The notes under the pieces were generated by a model. It did no database searches and was not told where the DNA came from. It saw only the letters and a program-made list of their open reading frames with translations. Positions 31,161 to 42,658 of a stretch of 64,000 nt of DNA are shown piece by piece (the stretch's first letter is position 1; each line of letters begins with the position of its first letter). This stretch comes from Pseudomonadota bacterium (GTDB taxonomy: Bacteria; Pseudomonadota; Alphaproteobacteria; Sphingomonadales; Sphingomonadaceae). The DNA lies in contig JAEZHP010000111.1 in the NCBI GenBank assembly GCA_023416515.1, positions 11,942-75,941 of the forward strand, given 5' to 3'. Position numbers and translations under genes: made by a program.

Positions 31161-31243
31161 CCGTCATCCCAGCGAAAGCTGGGATCTCTCTGCCTTGGCC
31201 CCGAGCAGGAAAAGCGAGATTCCAGCTTTCGCTGGAATGACGG
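31161..31243. repeat. CGTCATTCC-type palindromic repeat pair
   Basis: Left arm CGTCATCCCAGCGAAAGCTG (31162 on) and right arm ending CTTTCGCTGGAATGACGG (31243) are inverted with only two differences, and each arm is itself a hairpin whose stem bases changed together. Family also seen at 44980-45069. Confidence 0.85.
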
Positions 31244-31262
31244 CCCCGTGCCGTTCACCCGC

Positions 31263-31299
31263 GTGACCGTCTCCTTAAGGTTCGACTTGATCGCGGCGT
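31263..31299. repeat. imperfect 37-bp copy of an internal rpoD segment
   Basis: These 37 bases match 31870-31906 inside rpoD at 34 positions, in the same orientation. In the rpoD frame both read AAI(Q/K)SNLKETVTRV. No other similarity continues on either side. Confidence 0.7.
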
Positions 31300-31377
31300 T
31301 GGCGAGGCAGCAGGAGCCCGCTTCAGCGTAAACGACAGCACCCTGCCGAAGCCGTGCATCGTTTTGCGCTTCGTCGT

Positions 31378-31665
31378 CTAGTCCGGGTAAACGAGAGCGG
31401 TTTCGTCTACGAAAAGCCGGGCGTTGTTCTTGAGGCACCAACTCTCGAGTTCACGCTTCAGCGCGGGCCAAAGATCGATCGCCCAGGCTGGTGCCCGTGC
31501 CGGCCAAGCATCTTCGGTAGGGAGATAGGCCGAGAGAATGCCCATCGGCAGTTCCAGGACGAACGAGCCACCAGGGCCGGTGACGACCAGTTCCTCCTTC
31601 CACCGGGGAAGGAAGCGGAAGATGGCCTCGCCGGAGCTAGCATCTTCCGTCACCGCATTACTCAT
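31378..31665 (-). CDS. hypothetical protein coupled to rpoD
   Basis: A 95-residue protein. Its ATG overlaps the rpoD TGA as ATGA (31662-31665), so it is very probably translated from the rpoD transcript. Composition is acidic and aromatic (FRFLPRWKEELVVTG, DAWPARAPAWAIDLWPAL). No membrane segment, no known family. Real because of the coupling and normal codon usage; function unknown. Confidence 0.72.
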   Translation of the reverse strand: MSNAVTEDASSGEAIFRFLPRWKEELVVTGPGGSFVLELPMGILSAYLPTEDAWPARAPAWAIDLWPALKRELESWCLKNNARLFVDETALVYPD

Positions 31666-33686
31666 TGATCCAGGAACGACCGCATCTTCCGGCTACGTGA
31701 CGGATGCTTCAGCTTCCTCAACGCCTTCGCCTCGATCTGCCTGATGCGTTCGCGGGTCACCGAGAACTGCTGGCCCACCTCTTCCAAAGTGTGGTCGGTG
31801 TTCATGCCGATGCCGAAGCGCATGCGCAGGACTCGTTCCTCGCGGGGAGTGAGTGACGCGAGGACTCGGGTCACCGTCTCCTTGAGGTTCGACTGGATCG
31901 CGGCGTCGACCGGGATGACCGCGTTCTTGTCCTCGATGAAGTCGCCGAGGTGGCTGTCTTCCTCGTCGCCGATCGGCGTTTCGAGGCTGATCGGCTCCTT
32001 GGCGATCTTCATAACCTTGCGGACCTTCTCGAGCGGCATCGAGAGGCGCTCGGCGAGGTCCTCGGGCGTGGCTTCGCGGCCATGCTCGTGGAGGAACTGG
32101 CGGCCGGTGCGGACCAGCTTGTTGATCGTCTCGATCATGTGGACCGGGATTCGGATGGTCCGCGCCTGGTCGGCGATCGAGCGGGTGATCGCCTGGCGGA
32201 TCCACCACGTCGCATAGGTGCTGAACTTGTAGCCGCGGCGATATTCGAACTTATCGACCGCCTTCATCAGGCCGATATTGCCCTCCTGGATGAGGTCCAG
32301 GAACTGAAGGCCGCGGTTGGTATATTTCTTGGCGATCGAGATGACGAGGCGAAGGTTCGCCTCGACCATCTCCTTCTTGGCGATCCGCGCCTCGCGCTCC
32401 CCTTTTTGGACCTGGTTCACGATCCGGCGGAACTCGGCGAGGCTCATGCCGGTCGCCTGGGCGATCTCGGCGATCTCGGTGCGGATCCGCTCGATGGCGT
32501 CGGCCTCGGTGGTGCAGAAGGCGTGCCACTTGCGGTCGATTCCGCACACGCGGTCCGACCAGCCCTCGTCGAGCTCGTGGCCCATATAGGAATCGAGGAA
32601 GGCCTTGCGCGGCACCTTGTGGCGCTCGGCGAGGCGGAGCATCTGGCCGCCGAGAGCGGTCAGGCGGCGGTTGTAGCTGTAGAGCTGGTCGACCAGGAAC
32701 TCGATCTTGGCGCCGTGGAACTGGACGCTCTCGACTTCCGCGGTGAGCTGCTCGCGGAGCGCCTGGTACTTCTTCTCGTCGGCCTTGGAGAATTCCTGCC
32801 CGCCGCTCATCGCGTCCATGCGCGCGGCCTGGAGCTTGCTGAACTTCTTGTAGAGGTCGGTGATCCGGGCGAACTTCTCGAGCGCGTCCGGCTTCAGGGT
32901 CTCTTCCATCTGGGCAAGGGAGAGGGTGTTATCCTCGTCCTCCTCCTCGGCGGCCGGGCGCGGGGTGCGCCGCTCGACCATGGAATCCTCGTCCTCCTCC
33001 TCGGGAGCTTCCTCGACCTCTTCCTCTTCCTTGATCGAGGGGCCGGCATTCTTCTCGCTGATCTCGCCGTCGGCGCCCTCAGCGCCTTCCTCGGACTCGG
33101 TGAGCTGCTCGGCGGTCGGGCCCTTGGACAGCATCGCCTCGAGGTCGAGGATCTCGCGAAGCTGCATGTCGCCGCGGTTCAGCGCGTCGGACCAGTGGAT
33201 GATCGCGTTGAAGGTGATCGGGCTTTCGCACAGGCCCCAGATCATCGTGTCGCGGCCGGCCTCGATGCGCTTGGCGATGGCGATCTCGCCCTCGCGGCTG
33301 AGCAGCTCGACCGCGCCCATCTCGCGAAGATACATGCGGACGGGGTCGTCGGTGCGGTCGACGGTTTCCTTCTTCTTCTCGACGACGAACGTCTCGCCGT
33401 CGCCGCCTTCCTCGGCTGACGAGTCGTCCTCCTTGTCCTCCTCATCGGAATCGTCGTTCTCGACGATATTCACCCCCATCTCGGACAGAGCGGACATGAT
33501 GTCCTCGATCTGCTCGGAGGACATCTGGTCCTGCGGAAGCGCCTCGTTGAGCTCGTCATAGGTGATGACTCCGCGCTTCTTGGCGCGGGCAATGAGCTTC
33601 TTGATCGAGGCTTCGTTGAGGTCGATCAGCGGCGCATCGCCATTCTCGTTGCGCTCGTCAGTCTCGGCCGTTTCAGTCTTCGCCAT
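31662..33686 (-). CDS. rpoD: RNA polymerase primary sigma factor (sigma-70)
   Basis: A 674-residue sigma factor. Region 1.1 at the N-terminus (KKLIARAKKRGVITYDEL), a long acidic stretch around 75-250, region 1.2 (DPVRMYLREMG), region 2 (LRLVISIAKKYTNRGLQFLDL, YATWWIRQAI), region 3 and region 4.2 helix-turn-helix (TLEEVGQQFSVTRERIRQIE). The housekeeping factor. Its start overlaps the end of dnaG by 14 bp, as in the classic macromolecular synthesis operon, but rpsU is absent. Confidence 0.98.
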   Translation of the reverse strand: MAKTETAETDERNENGDAPLIDLNEASIKKLIARAKKRGVITYDELNEALPQDQMSSEQIEDIMSALSEMGVNIVENDDSDEEDKEDDSSAEEGGDGETFVVEKKKETVDRTDDPVRMYLREMGAVELLSREGEIAIAKRIEAGRDTMIWGLCESPITFNAIIHWSDALNRGDMQLREILDLEAMLSKGPTAEQLTESEEGAEGADGEISEKNAGPSIKEEEEVEEAPEEEDEDSMVERRTPRPAAEEEDEDNTLSLAQMEETLKPDALEKFARITDLYKKFSKLQAARMDAMSGGQEFSKADEKKYQALREQLTAEVESVQFHGAKIEFLVDQLYSYNRRLTALGGQMLRLAERHKVPRKAFLDSYMGHELDEGWSDRVCGIDRKWHAFCTTEADAIERIRTEIAEIAQATGMSLAEFRRIVNQVQKGEREARIAKKEMVEANLRLVISIAKKYTNRGLQFLDLIQEGNIGLMKAVDKFEYRRGYKFSTYATWWIRQAITRSIADQARTIRIPVHMIETINKLVRTGRQFLHEHGREATPEDLAERLSMPLEKVRKVMKIAKEPISLETPIGDEEDSHLGDFIEDKNAVIPVDAAIQSNLKETVTRVLASLTPREERVLRMRFGIGMNTDHTLEEVGQQFSVTRERIRQIEAKALRKLKHPSRSRKMRSFLDQ

Positions 33687-35574
33687 CCGCTACGCCTGCC
33701 TTGTCTTCTTCGTCCAGGACCAGCCGCGCGAGCCGCCGGTCGGATTCTTCCAATGCCGTCCTAAGCCGCACCTGCTCGGCAAAGGTAGTCTCGTCAAACG
33801 CCTCCTTCAGTCGGGCGGTCGCCGCCTTGTAGGCTGCGTCCAGCTCCGGCCGTGCCGCCAGCGTATCAACGACCAGAACGAGGTCTCTTTGCGCACGCTC
33901 CGGATCGCCGTCCCGCTTGGTGAAGGAAAAGCCAAGTCCTCGCCCCTGGCCCAGCGCCTCGACAAGTGCTTCCGCACCATTGCCGGCCAATATGGTATGG
34001 AGCCTTTCCCGATCAAGCACATCGTTGGTGAGTGCTGCATCGAGAAGCGCGTCGCGAAGGCGGACGAGGTCGCGGCCGCGGATCGGAAGGGCCGCGATCT
34101 GCTCGGCATGGGCCGCGATCTGCTCGGGATAGCTGAGCAGTCCGAACAGGACGGCGCGGCTCAGCGACGGGCTCAAGCCGGCGCTTCCGAGCGCCTTGAC
34201 CGCGTCGGACGCCGGGCGGGGCGGGGGCGTGAAGTTTCCCCGGCCGCGCCATTGGCCGGGGCCGCCCTGGCCGCGGTTGAACGGCTGGAACTCGCGTCGC
34301 GGCGGGCGGGTGACTTCATCGAAGCGGCGAAGCAGCTCGGCTCGATATTGGTCGCGAACGTCGGGGTCGCCGATCGACGAGGTGAGATCGAGGAGTCGTC
34401 GCTTGAGGCCGGCGCGCTGCTCGGGCGTGGCCAACGGCTCGGCTTCGCGCTCGTGGCGCCACAGGCGGTCGACGAGCGGCTCGGGGGTGGCGAGGAGCTG
34501 TTCGAGCGCGCTTCGGCCCTGGGCGCGGATGAGGTCGTCGGGGTCCTGGCCCGCGGGCAGGGTGGCGAAGGCGAGCGAGCGACCGGGCGCGAGGTGGGGC
34601 AGGGCCTTGAGAGCGCCTCGAACCGCCGCTTTCTGTCCCGCCGAATCGCCGTCGAAGCAGAGGATCGGCGAGGGCGCCATCTGCCACAGTAGAGCGAGCT
34701 GCATGTCGGTGAGCGCGGTGCCGAGCGGGGCGACGGCCTCGCCGATCCCGGCCTGGTCGAGCGCGATGGCGTCCATCTGGCCCTCGACGACGATCACCCG
34801 CCCGCTCTGACGCGCTGCTGCGGCGGCTCGGTCGATGTTGAACAGGTTGCGGCCCTTGTCGAAGATCGGAGTTTCGGGGCTGTTGAGATATTTGGGCTCG
34901 CCGGCTCCGAGGATCCGCGCGCTGAACGCGATGACGCGGCCGCGGCGGTCGCGGATCGGGAAGGTGAGGCGGCCGCGGAAGCGGTCGTAGGGCTCGCGGC
35001 TGTCGTCGGGGGCGACGAGGAGGCCGGCCTCGACCAGCTTGTCGTTGCCGAACGCCTTCAGAGCCGCCTTGAGCTTGCCTCGGGAATCGGGGGCGAAGCC
35101 GAAGCCGAAGCGGCGGCGCGTCTCCTCGCTGATTCCGCGCTTCTGCAGATAGGCGCGGGCTTCGCCGCCTTCGAGGCCGCCCAGCTGCTCTTCGAAGAAA
35201 TGCTGCGCCGCCTCGACCGCGTCGTAGAGAGTGGAGGCCCGTTCTGCCCGTTCACGCGCCTGCGGGTCCGGTGCCGGCATGTCCATGCCCGCGGCCTGGG
35301 CGAGCTCCTTCACCGCATCCATGAAGGGCAGGCCCCTGGCGTCGGTCAGGAAACGGATCGCGTCGCCATGCGCCTGGCAGCCGAAGCAGTGATAGAAGCC
35401 CTTCTCGTCATTGACGTAGAAGCTCGGAGTCTTCTCGTTGTGGAACGGGCAGCAGGCCTTGTACTCGCGCCCCGCCTTGGTGAGCTTCACGGACTTGCCG
35501 ATCAGAGCGGACAGCGGGGTGCGGGCGCGAAGCTCGTCGAGAAAGGCGGGGGAGAGGGTCAACGGACCCCCCAA
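33673..35574 (-). CDS. dnaG: DNA primase
   Basis: A 633-residue primase. Zinc-binding domain CCPFHNEKTPSF ... HCFGC near residues 40-65, TOPRIM domain with VVEGQMDAI and the acidic FDGDSAG motif, then a C-terminal helicase-interaction part (about 430-620). Makes RNA primers at the fork. Upstream lies the GIY-YIG cassette, then yqeY on the same strand; downstream rpoD overlaps. Confidence 0.97.
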   Translation of the reverse strand: MGGPLTLSPAFLDELRARTPLSALIGKSVKLTKAGREYKACCPFHNEKTPSFYVNDEKGFYHCFGCQAHGDAIRFLTDARGLPFMDAVKELAQAAGMDMPAPDPQARERAERASTLYDAVEAAQHFFEEQLGGLEGGEARAYLQKRGISEETRRRFGFGFAPDSRGKLKAALKAFGNDKLVEAGLLVAPDDSREPYDRFRGRLTFPIRDRRGRVIAFSARILGAGEPKYLNSPETPIFDKGRNLFNIDRAAAAARQSGRVIVVEGQMDAIALDQAGIGEAVAPLGTALTDMQLALLWQMAPSPILCFDGDSAGQKAAVRGALKALPHLAPGRSLAFATLPAGQDPDDLIRAQGRSALEQLLATPEPLVDRLWRHEREAEPLATPEQRAGLKRRLLDLTSSIGDPDVRDQYRAELLRRFDEVTRPPRREFQPFNRGQGGPGQWRGRGNFTPPPRPASDAVKALGSAGLSPSLSRAVLFGLLSYPEQIAAHAEQIAALPIRGRDLVRLRDALLDAALTNDVLDRERLHTILAGNGAEALVEALGQGRGLGFSFTKRDGDPERAQRDLVLVVDTLAARPELDAAYKAATARLKEAFDETTFAEQVRLRTALEESDRRLARLVLDEEDKAGVADGED

Positions 35575-35595
35575 GAGAGCAACACACGGCCCCCT

Positions 35596-36020
35596 CCGCT
35601 CGTCCTGAGCGAAGTCGAAGGGCGTCCGCGCGAGCTTCGTGCAGGATTGATGATCATCTTTTGTCGGCTCGAGTCGGACGCTCGCGTGGCGGGATGGCCA
35701 GATAACTGATGAGCGGCCAGTCGCCGGTAATCAGGGCTTCTTTCTTCGCCACGGTCCATTTCTTGATCATGCGCTCGGCGGTAAAGGCTTCGTCGCGGGT
35801 CGGCATCTCTTCGCACCAGACGAGTTCGACCGGGCGACGGCGCTTGGTCCAATCGGCGCCCAAACCCTGCTGATGCTGCCAGAGACGCGCGTCGAGATCG
35901 TCCGTGTGGCCCGCATAATAGGAGCCATCCTTGCACTTCAGCATATAGACCCAGAAGCCCAAGGGGTGCCTCGTTCGAGCGTTGGCGCGGACGCCCTTCG
36001 ACTTCGCTCAGGACGAGCGG
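35596..36020 (-). mobile_element. GIY-YIG cassette B bounded by 36-bp perfect inverted repeats
   Basis: Left end 35596-35631 and right end 35985-36020 are exact reverse complements (core GAGCGAAGTCGAAGGGCG). They enclose only the GIY-YIG gene. The cassette lies between dnaG and yqeY. The similarity of ends and cargo to 17874-18225 and to the gene-less pair at 31033-31128 supports one family of elements; mobility is inferred. Confidence 0.65.
35654..35962 (-). CDS. GIY-YIG nuclease family protein
   Basis: A 102-residue single-domain protein: FWVYMLKCKDGSYYAGHTD (GIY and YIG positions read VYM and YAG), catalytic-type Arg in DARLWQH, and acidic helix TAERMIKKW. About half of its residues match the domain at 17920. 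Family members are structure-specific or site-specific endonucleases; this subgroup has no defined role. It is within inverted repeats inside the yqeY-dnaG-rpoD block. Confidence 0.9.
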   Translation of the reverse strand: MGFWVYMLKCKDGSYYAGHTDDLDARLWQHQQGLGADWTKRRRPVELVWCEEMPTRDEAFTAERMIKKWTVAKKEALITGDWPLISYLAIPPRERPTRADKR

Positions 36021-36060
36021 GGAGGTTGCGGCTGACACGGTCCTCCCGCAAGCGGAAGTT

Positions 36061-36513
36061 CTATGCCCCCAGCTTTCCCCGTACCGCGGCGCCGGCCTTG
36101 GCCATGTCGATCTGGCCGGCGTGGCGTTCCTTCAGGGCCGCCATGACCTTGCCCATGTCCTTGATCGAGGCGGCGCCGGTGTCGGCGACGATTGCGTCGA
36201 TCGCAGCGCCGAGCTCGTCGTCGCTCATCTGGGCGGGGAGGAAGTCCTCGATCACCGCGATCTCGGCCGCTTCGGCCTCGGCGAGCTCCTCGCGGTTGCC
36301 CTTCTTGTACATCTCGATCGATTCGCGGCGCTGCTTGATCATCTTCTGGAGGACGTCTGTGACCAGCAAGTCGTCGTCGCCGGCCTCCTTGCCGCGGAGC
36401 TCGATGTCGCGATTCTTCAGCGCCGACTGGATCAGGCGGATGGTCGCCACCCGCGGCTTGTCGCCGCCCTTCATGGCGCTCACCAGCGCCGACTTGATCT
36501 CGTCGCGAATCAT
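36061..36513 (-). CDS. GatB/YqeY domain protein
   Basis: A 150-residue YqeY protein: IKSALVSAMKGGD, RLIQSALKNRDIE, and the C-terminal VMAALKERHAGQIDMAKA tail shared with GatB. It may bind tRNA, role unclear. Starts at ATG 36513. It usually sits directly upstream of dnaG-rpoD in alphaproteobacteria, which marks the cassette between them as an insertion. Divergent from carA by 141 bp. Confidence 0.94.
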   Translation of the reverse strand: MIRDEIKSALVSAMKGGDKPRVATIRLIQSALKNRDIELRGKEAGDDDLLVTDVLQKMIKQRRESIEMYKKGNREELAEAEAAEIAVIEDFLPAQMSDDELGAAIDAIVADTGAASIKDMGKVMAALKERHAGQIDMAKAGAAVRGKLGA

Positions 36514-36654
36514 GACCCGTTCGTCCGTGGCTTTGGGAAACGGCCAACATAGGGCGGCCTCGCAAGGTTTAACAGGATTGACCTGCCGGGCCCGCGTCTC
36601 TAGCCGCTGGGGCTTAGCGACATCGTCAGATTCTGAAACGGAGTGCCCGCCACC

Positions 36655-37833
36655 ATGGCCGACGCCAACACCACGCCTGCGCCGAACGGGGCGACGGGCG
36701 TATTGGTCCTGGCCGACGGAAGCGTGATCTGGGGCAGGGGGTTCGGCGCCGAGGGCCAGGCGGTCGGCGAGCTGTGCTTCAACACCGCGATGACCGGATA
36801 CCAGGAGGTGATGACCGATCCTTCCTATGCCAGGCAGATCGTCACCTTCACCTTCCCCCATATCGGCAATGTCGGCGCCAACCATGAGGATCTGGAAGCC
36901 GACAATCCCTGGGCACTGGGCTGCGTGGTGCGCGAGGACGTCACGAGCCCGAGCAATTTCCGGGCGATCCAGGGTTTCGATTTCTGGATGAAGAGCAACG
37001 GGCGGATCGGAATCTCCGGAGTCGACACCCGCGCGGTGACCCGGCGAATCCGAATGTCGGGCGCGCCGAACGCGGTGATCGCTCACAGCGCGGATGGGCG
37101 CTTCGACATCGACGCGCTCATCGCCGAGGCGCGGAACTGGCCGGGACTTGAAGGCATGGACCTCGCCAAGGAGGTCTCGTGCACTCAGATGTTCCGCTGG
37201 ACGGGCCGGCGCTGGGGCCTCGGCGAAGGCTATGCGGCCGACGAGGAATGGGACGCCGGCGAAAAGGGCGAGCCCCATGTCGTCGCCATCGACTATGGCT
37301 CCAAGCGCAACATCTTCCGCAACCTACGTGACGCCGGCGCTCGAGTGACCGTGCTTCCAGCGACCGCGACGTTCGACGAGGTGATGGCGCACCAGCCGGA
37401 CGGCTTCTTCCTGTCGAACGGCCCCGGCGACCCCGCCGCGACCGGCGAATATGCGATCCCCGTGATCCGCCAGATGCTCGACACCAAGAAGCCCTTGTTC
37501 GGCATCTGCCTCGGCCACCAGCTTCTCGCGCTCGCCGTCGGCGGTAAGACGGCGAAGATGCACCAGGGCCATCGCGGCGCCAACCACCCGGTCAAGCGCC
37601 TCGCCGACGGCCGGGTCGAGATCACCAGCATGAACCACGGCTTCGCGGTCCTCGCGGACAGCCTGCCGGCCACTGCGCGCGAGACCCATGTCAGCCTGTT
37701 CGACGGCAGCAACTGCGGTCTAGAGCTGACCGACCAGCCGGCATTCAGCGTGCAATATCATCCGGAGGCGAGCCCCGGCCCGCAGGACAGCCAGTATCTG
37801 TTCGGCAAGTTCGTCGACCAGGTGAAGAAGTGA
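36655..37833 (+). CDS. carA: carbamoyl-phosphate synthase small subunit
   Basis: A 392-residue glutaminase subunit supplying ammonia to CarB for arginine and pyrimidine synthesis. N-terminal CPSase_sm domain (FNTAMTGYQEVMTDPSY), then class I amidotransferase with nucleophile Cys in FGICLGHQ and His-Glu in YHPEASPGP. ATG 36655 is preferred; GTG 36643 is also in frame. Stop overlaps the next gene's GTG (GTGA). Confidence 0.97.
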   Translation: MADANTTPAPNGATGVLVLADGSVIWGRGFGAEGQAVGELCFNTAMTGYQEVMTDPSYARQIVTFTFPHIGNVGANHEDLEADNPWALGCVVREDVTSPSNFRAIQGFDFWMKSNGRIGISGVDTRAVTRRIRMSGAPNAVIAHSADGRFDIDALIAEARNWPGLEGMDLAKEVSCTQMFRWTGRRWGLGEGYAADEEWDAGEKGEPHVVAIDYGSKRNIFRNLRDAGARVTVLPATATFDEVMAHQPDGFFLSNGPGDPAATGEYAIPVIRQMLDTKKPLFGICLGHQLLALAVGGKTAKMHQGHRGANHPVKRLADGRVEITSMNHGFAVLADSLPATARETHVSLFDGSNCGLELTDQPAFSVQYHPEASPGPQDSQYLFGKFVDQVKK

Positions 37834-38095
37834 GGGCTGGAATTGCCCTCTGTCTTCCCTTTGCCGCGACGGCCTGCGTGACTCCGACCCGCATGTATTC
37901 CACCGATGAGCTCGCCGCGGCCGGCCGTGCCTGCGGCCTCGAACTGGGCGAGCTCGCGCAGGAACCGGAGGAGCCGCGCCTGCTCTTCTTCGTCACGCCC
38001 AATCCGCCGCAGGCCCAGCGGACCTGCGTCCAGCGCTGGGCGCGCCGCCGAAGCCTCCACCTGGTCCTTATCGAAGGGGTTGAACGAGTACCCTG

Positions 38096-38096
<1 letters not shown>
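37830..38096 (+). CDS. putative lipoprotein inserted between carA and carB
   Basis: An 88-residue protein from GTG 37830, overlapping the carA stop, and its TGA overlaps the carB ATG (TGATG at 38094-38098). N-terminal hydrophobic segment ends in a lipobox-like FAATAC, so probably a lipoprotein or exported. Two further cysteines (GRACGLE, RTCVQR). No family recognised. The tight coupling on both sides argues it is real and made along with the synthase. Confidence 0.75.
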
Positions 38097-41416
<3,320 letters not shown>

Positions 41417-41508
41417 AGCGAAACGACTTCCCACAGCTTAACCTACGTAACGGGATCGCTGATTGCGGCTCGCTTCGACAAGTTGTTGACGATGAAAGGG
41501 CAGGTTAG

Positions 41509-41988
41509 ATGGCCACGGTCGAAAAGATGCCGATGCTGGCGGAGGGCTATGAAAAGCTCCAGCTGACCATTCGGCAGCTGAAAACCGTCGAACGTCCCCA
41601 GGTCATCGACGCCATCGAGGAAGCGCGCGCCCATGGCGACCTTTCCGAGAACGCCGAATATCACGCCGCCAAGGAGCGGCAGGGCCAGATCGAATCGCAG
41701 ATCGCGGACATCGAGGATCGCCTCAGCCGCGCCATGGTGATCGACCCGACGACGCTGTCGGGCGACAAGGTCGTGTTCGGCGCCACCGTCCACCTGGTCG
41801 ACGAGAACGAGAAGAAGATCGTCTACCAGATCGTCGGCGAGACCGAGGCGGACGCGCGCGTCGGCCGGATCAGCTACAATTCGCCGCTCGGCCGCGCCCT
41901 CATCGGCCGCTCGGTCGGCGACGAGGTCGAGTTCTCGGCACCGTCCGGCGACCGCTATTTCGAAATCGCTGCGGTCGAGTTCAAATAA
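41509..41988 (+). CDS. greA: transcription elongation factor GreA
   Basis: A 159-residue factor with the N-terminal coiled coil bearing ARAHGDLSENAEYHAAKE and the C-terminal FKBP-like domain (SPLGRALIGRSVGDEVEF). It rescues backtracked RNA polymerase. Carried 92 bp after carB, a frequent alphaproteobacterial order. A second Gre-type protein is encoded at 52247-52729. Confidence 0.97.
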   Translation: MATVEKMPMLAEGYEKLQLTIRQLKTVERPQVIDAIEEARAHGDLSENAEYHAAKERQGQIESQIADIEDRLSRAMVIDPTTLSGDKVVFGATVHLVDENEKKIVYQIVGETEADARVGRISYNSPLGRALIGRSVGDEVEFSAPSGDRYFEIAAVEFK

Positions 41989-42013
41989 GCTAAGGCGGGA
42001 CGCGGAGCCCAAA

Positions 42014-42655
42014 ATGCGGACTCCCGACAGCTGGCACACGGCGCAGGCGACGGTCGCGATCGCCTGCCTCACCGCCTTCGTCTATTTGATCGTCAGCACC
42101 TTCCAGCTGGAGATGTGGGCGATCCCGATGGGCGCGTTCGTTCCGGGGGCGCTCGGGACCGATCTCGGATTCGCGCGGGTGCCTTTCGTCCTCACGCCTC
42201 TGACCGCGGCGCTCCTCCATGCCGGCATCTGGCACATTGCGTTCAACCTGCTGATCTTCGTCTTCTGCGGGCGAGCGGTCGAAGGGGCGGTCGGGCCGGT
42301 CAACCTCATCATCCTCTATGTCGTCGGCGCCTACGCGGCGGCGCTCGGCCAGTATCTGATGGGGCCCGACCAGATCGTGCCGATGATCGGCGCGAGCGGC
42401 GCCATCTCCGCCGTGATCGGCGCCTATGCGATGCTGTTCGGCAAGAACCGGGTCCGGGTCGACAATGCGACTCTGGCGCTGTGGCTCAACGCCTTGTGGC
42501 TGATGGCGACCTGGGTTGGCCTTCAGCTCGTCATGGGAATCGTGTTCCGCACCGGCCCGGGCATCCTGGTCGCGGTGGGGGCCCATATCGGAGGCTTCGT
42601 CGCCGGCCTGCTTCTGGCGCGGCCGTTGCTCCTGTGGCGCTACCGCAACGCCTGA
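42014..42655 (+). CDS. rhomboid family intramembrane serine protease
   Basis: A 213-residue protein with six predicted membrane segments. Catalytic Ser in GASGAIS (about residue 131), catalytic His in GAHIGGFVAG (about 191), and the HIAFNLLIF segment of helix 2. Acts in the inner membrane; substrate unknown. 25 bp after greA, likely same transcript. Ends 3 bp before the convergent dapE stop. Confidence 0.92.
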   Translation: MRTPDSWHTAQATVAIACLTAFVYLIVSTFQLEMWAIPMGAFVPGALGTDLGFARVPFVLTPLTAALLHAGIWHIAFNLLIFVFCGRAVEGAVGPVNLIILYVVGAYAAALGQYLMGPDQIVPMIGASGAISAVIGAYAMLFGKNRVRVDNATLALWLNALWLMATWVGLQLVMGIVFRTGPGILVAVGAHIGGFVAGLLLARPLLLWRYRNA

Positions 42656-42658
42656 TGC

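Larger units (their letters stand above)
30843..31377. other. 535-bp gene-free stretch holding repeat pairs
   Basis: No credible gene on either strand. It contains a CTTCGACA-type repeat pair (31033-31128), a second palindromic pair (31161-31243) and a 37-bp imperfect copy of rpoD (31263-31299). Frames crossing it are shadows of repeats. Confidence 0.7.

Noticed and set aside
35584..36040. ACACGG on both sides of GIY-YIG cassette B as a target duplication
   Set aside because: Only 6 bp, and not directly adjacent to the repeat ends; easily chance.
36578..36606. TTGACC as a carA promoter -35
   Set aside because: No acceptable -10 at 16-18 bp.
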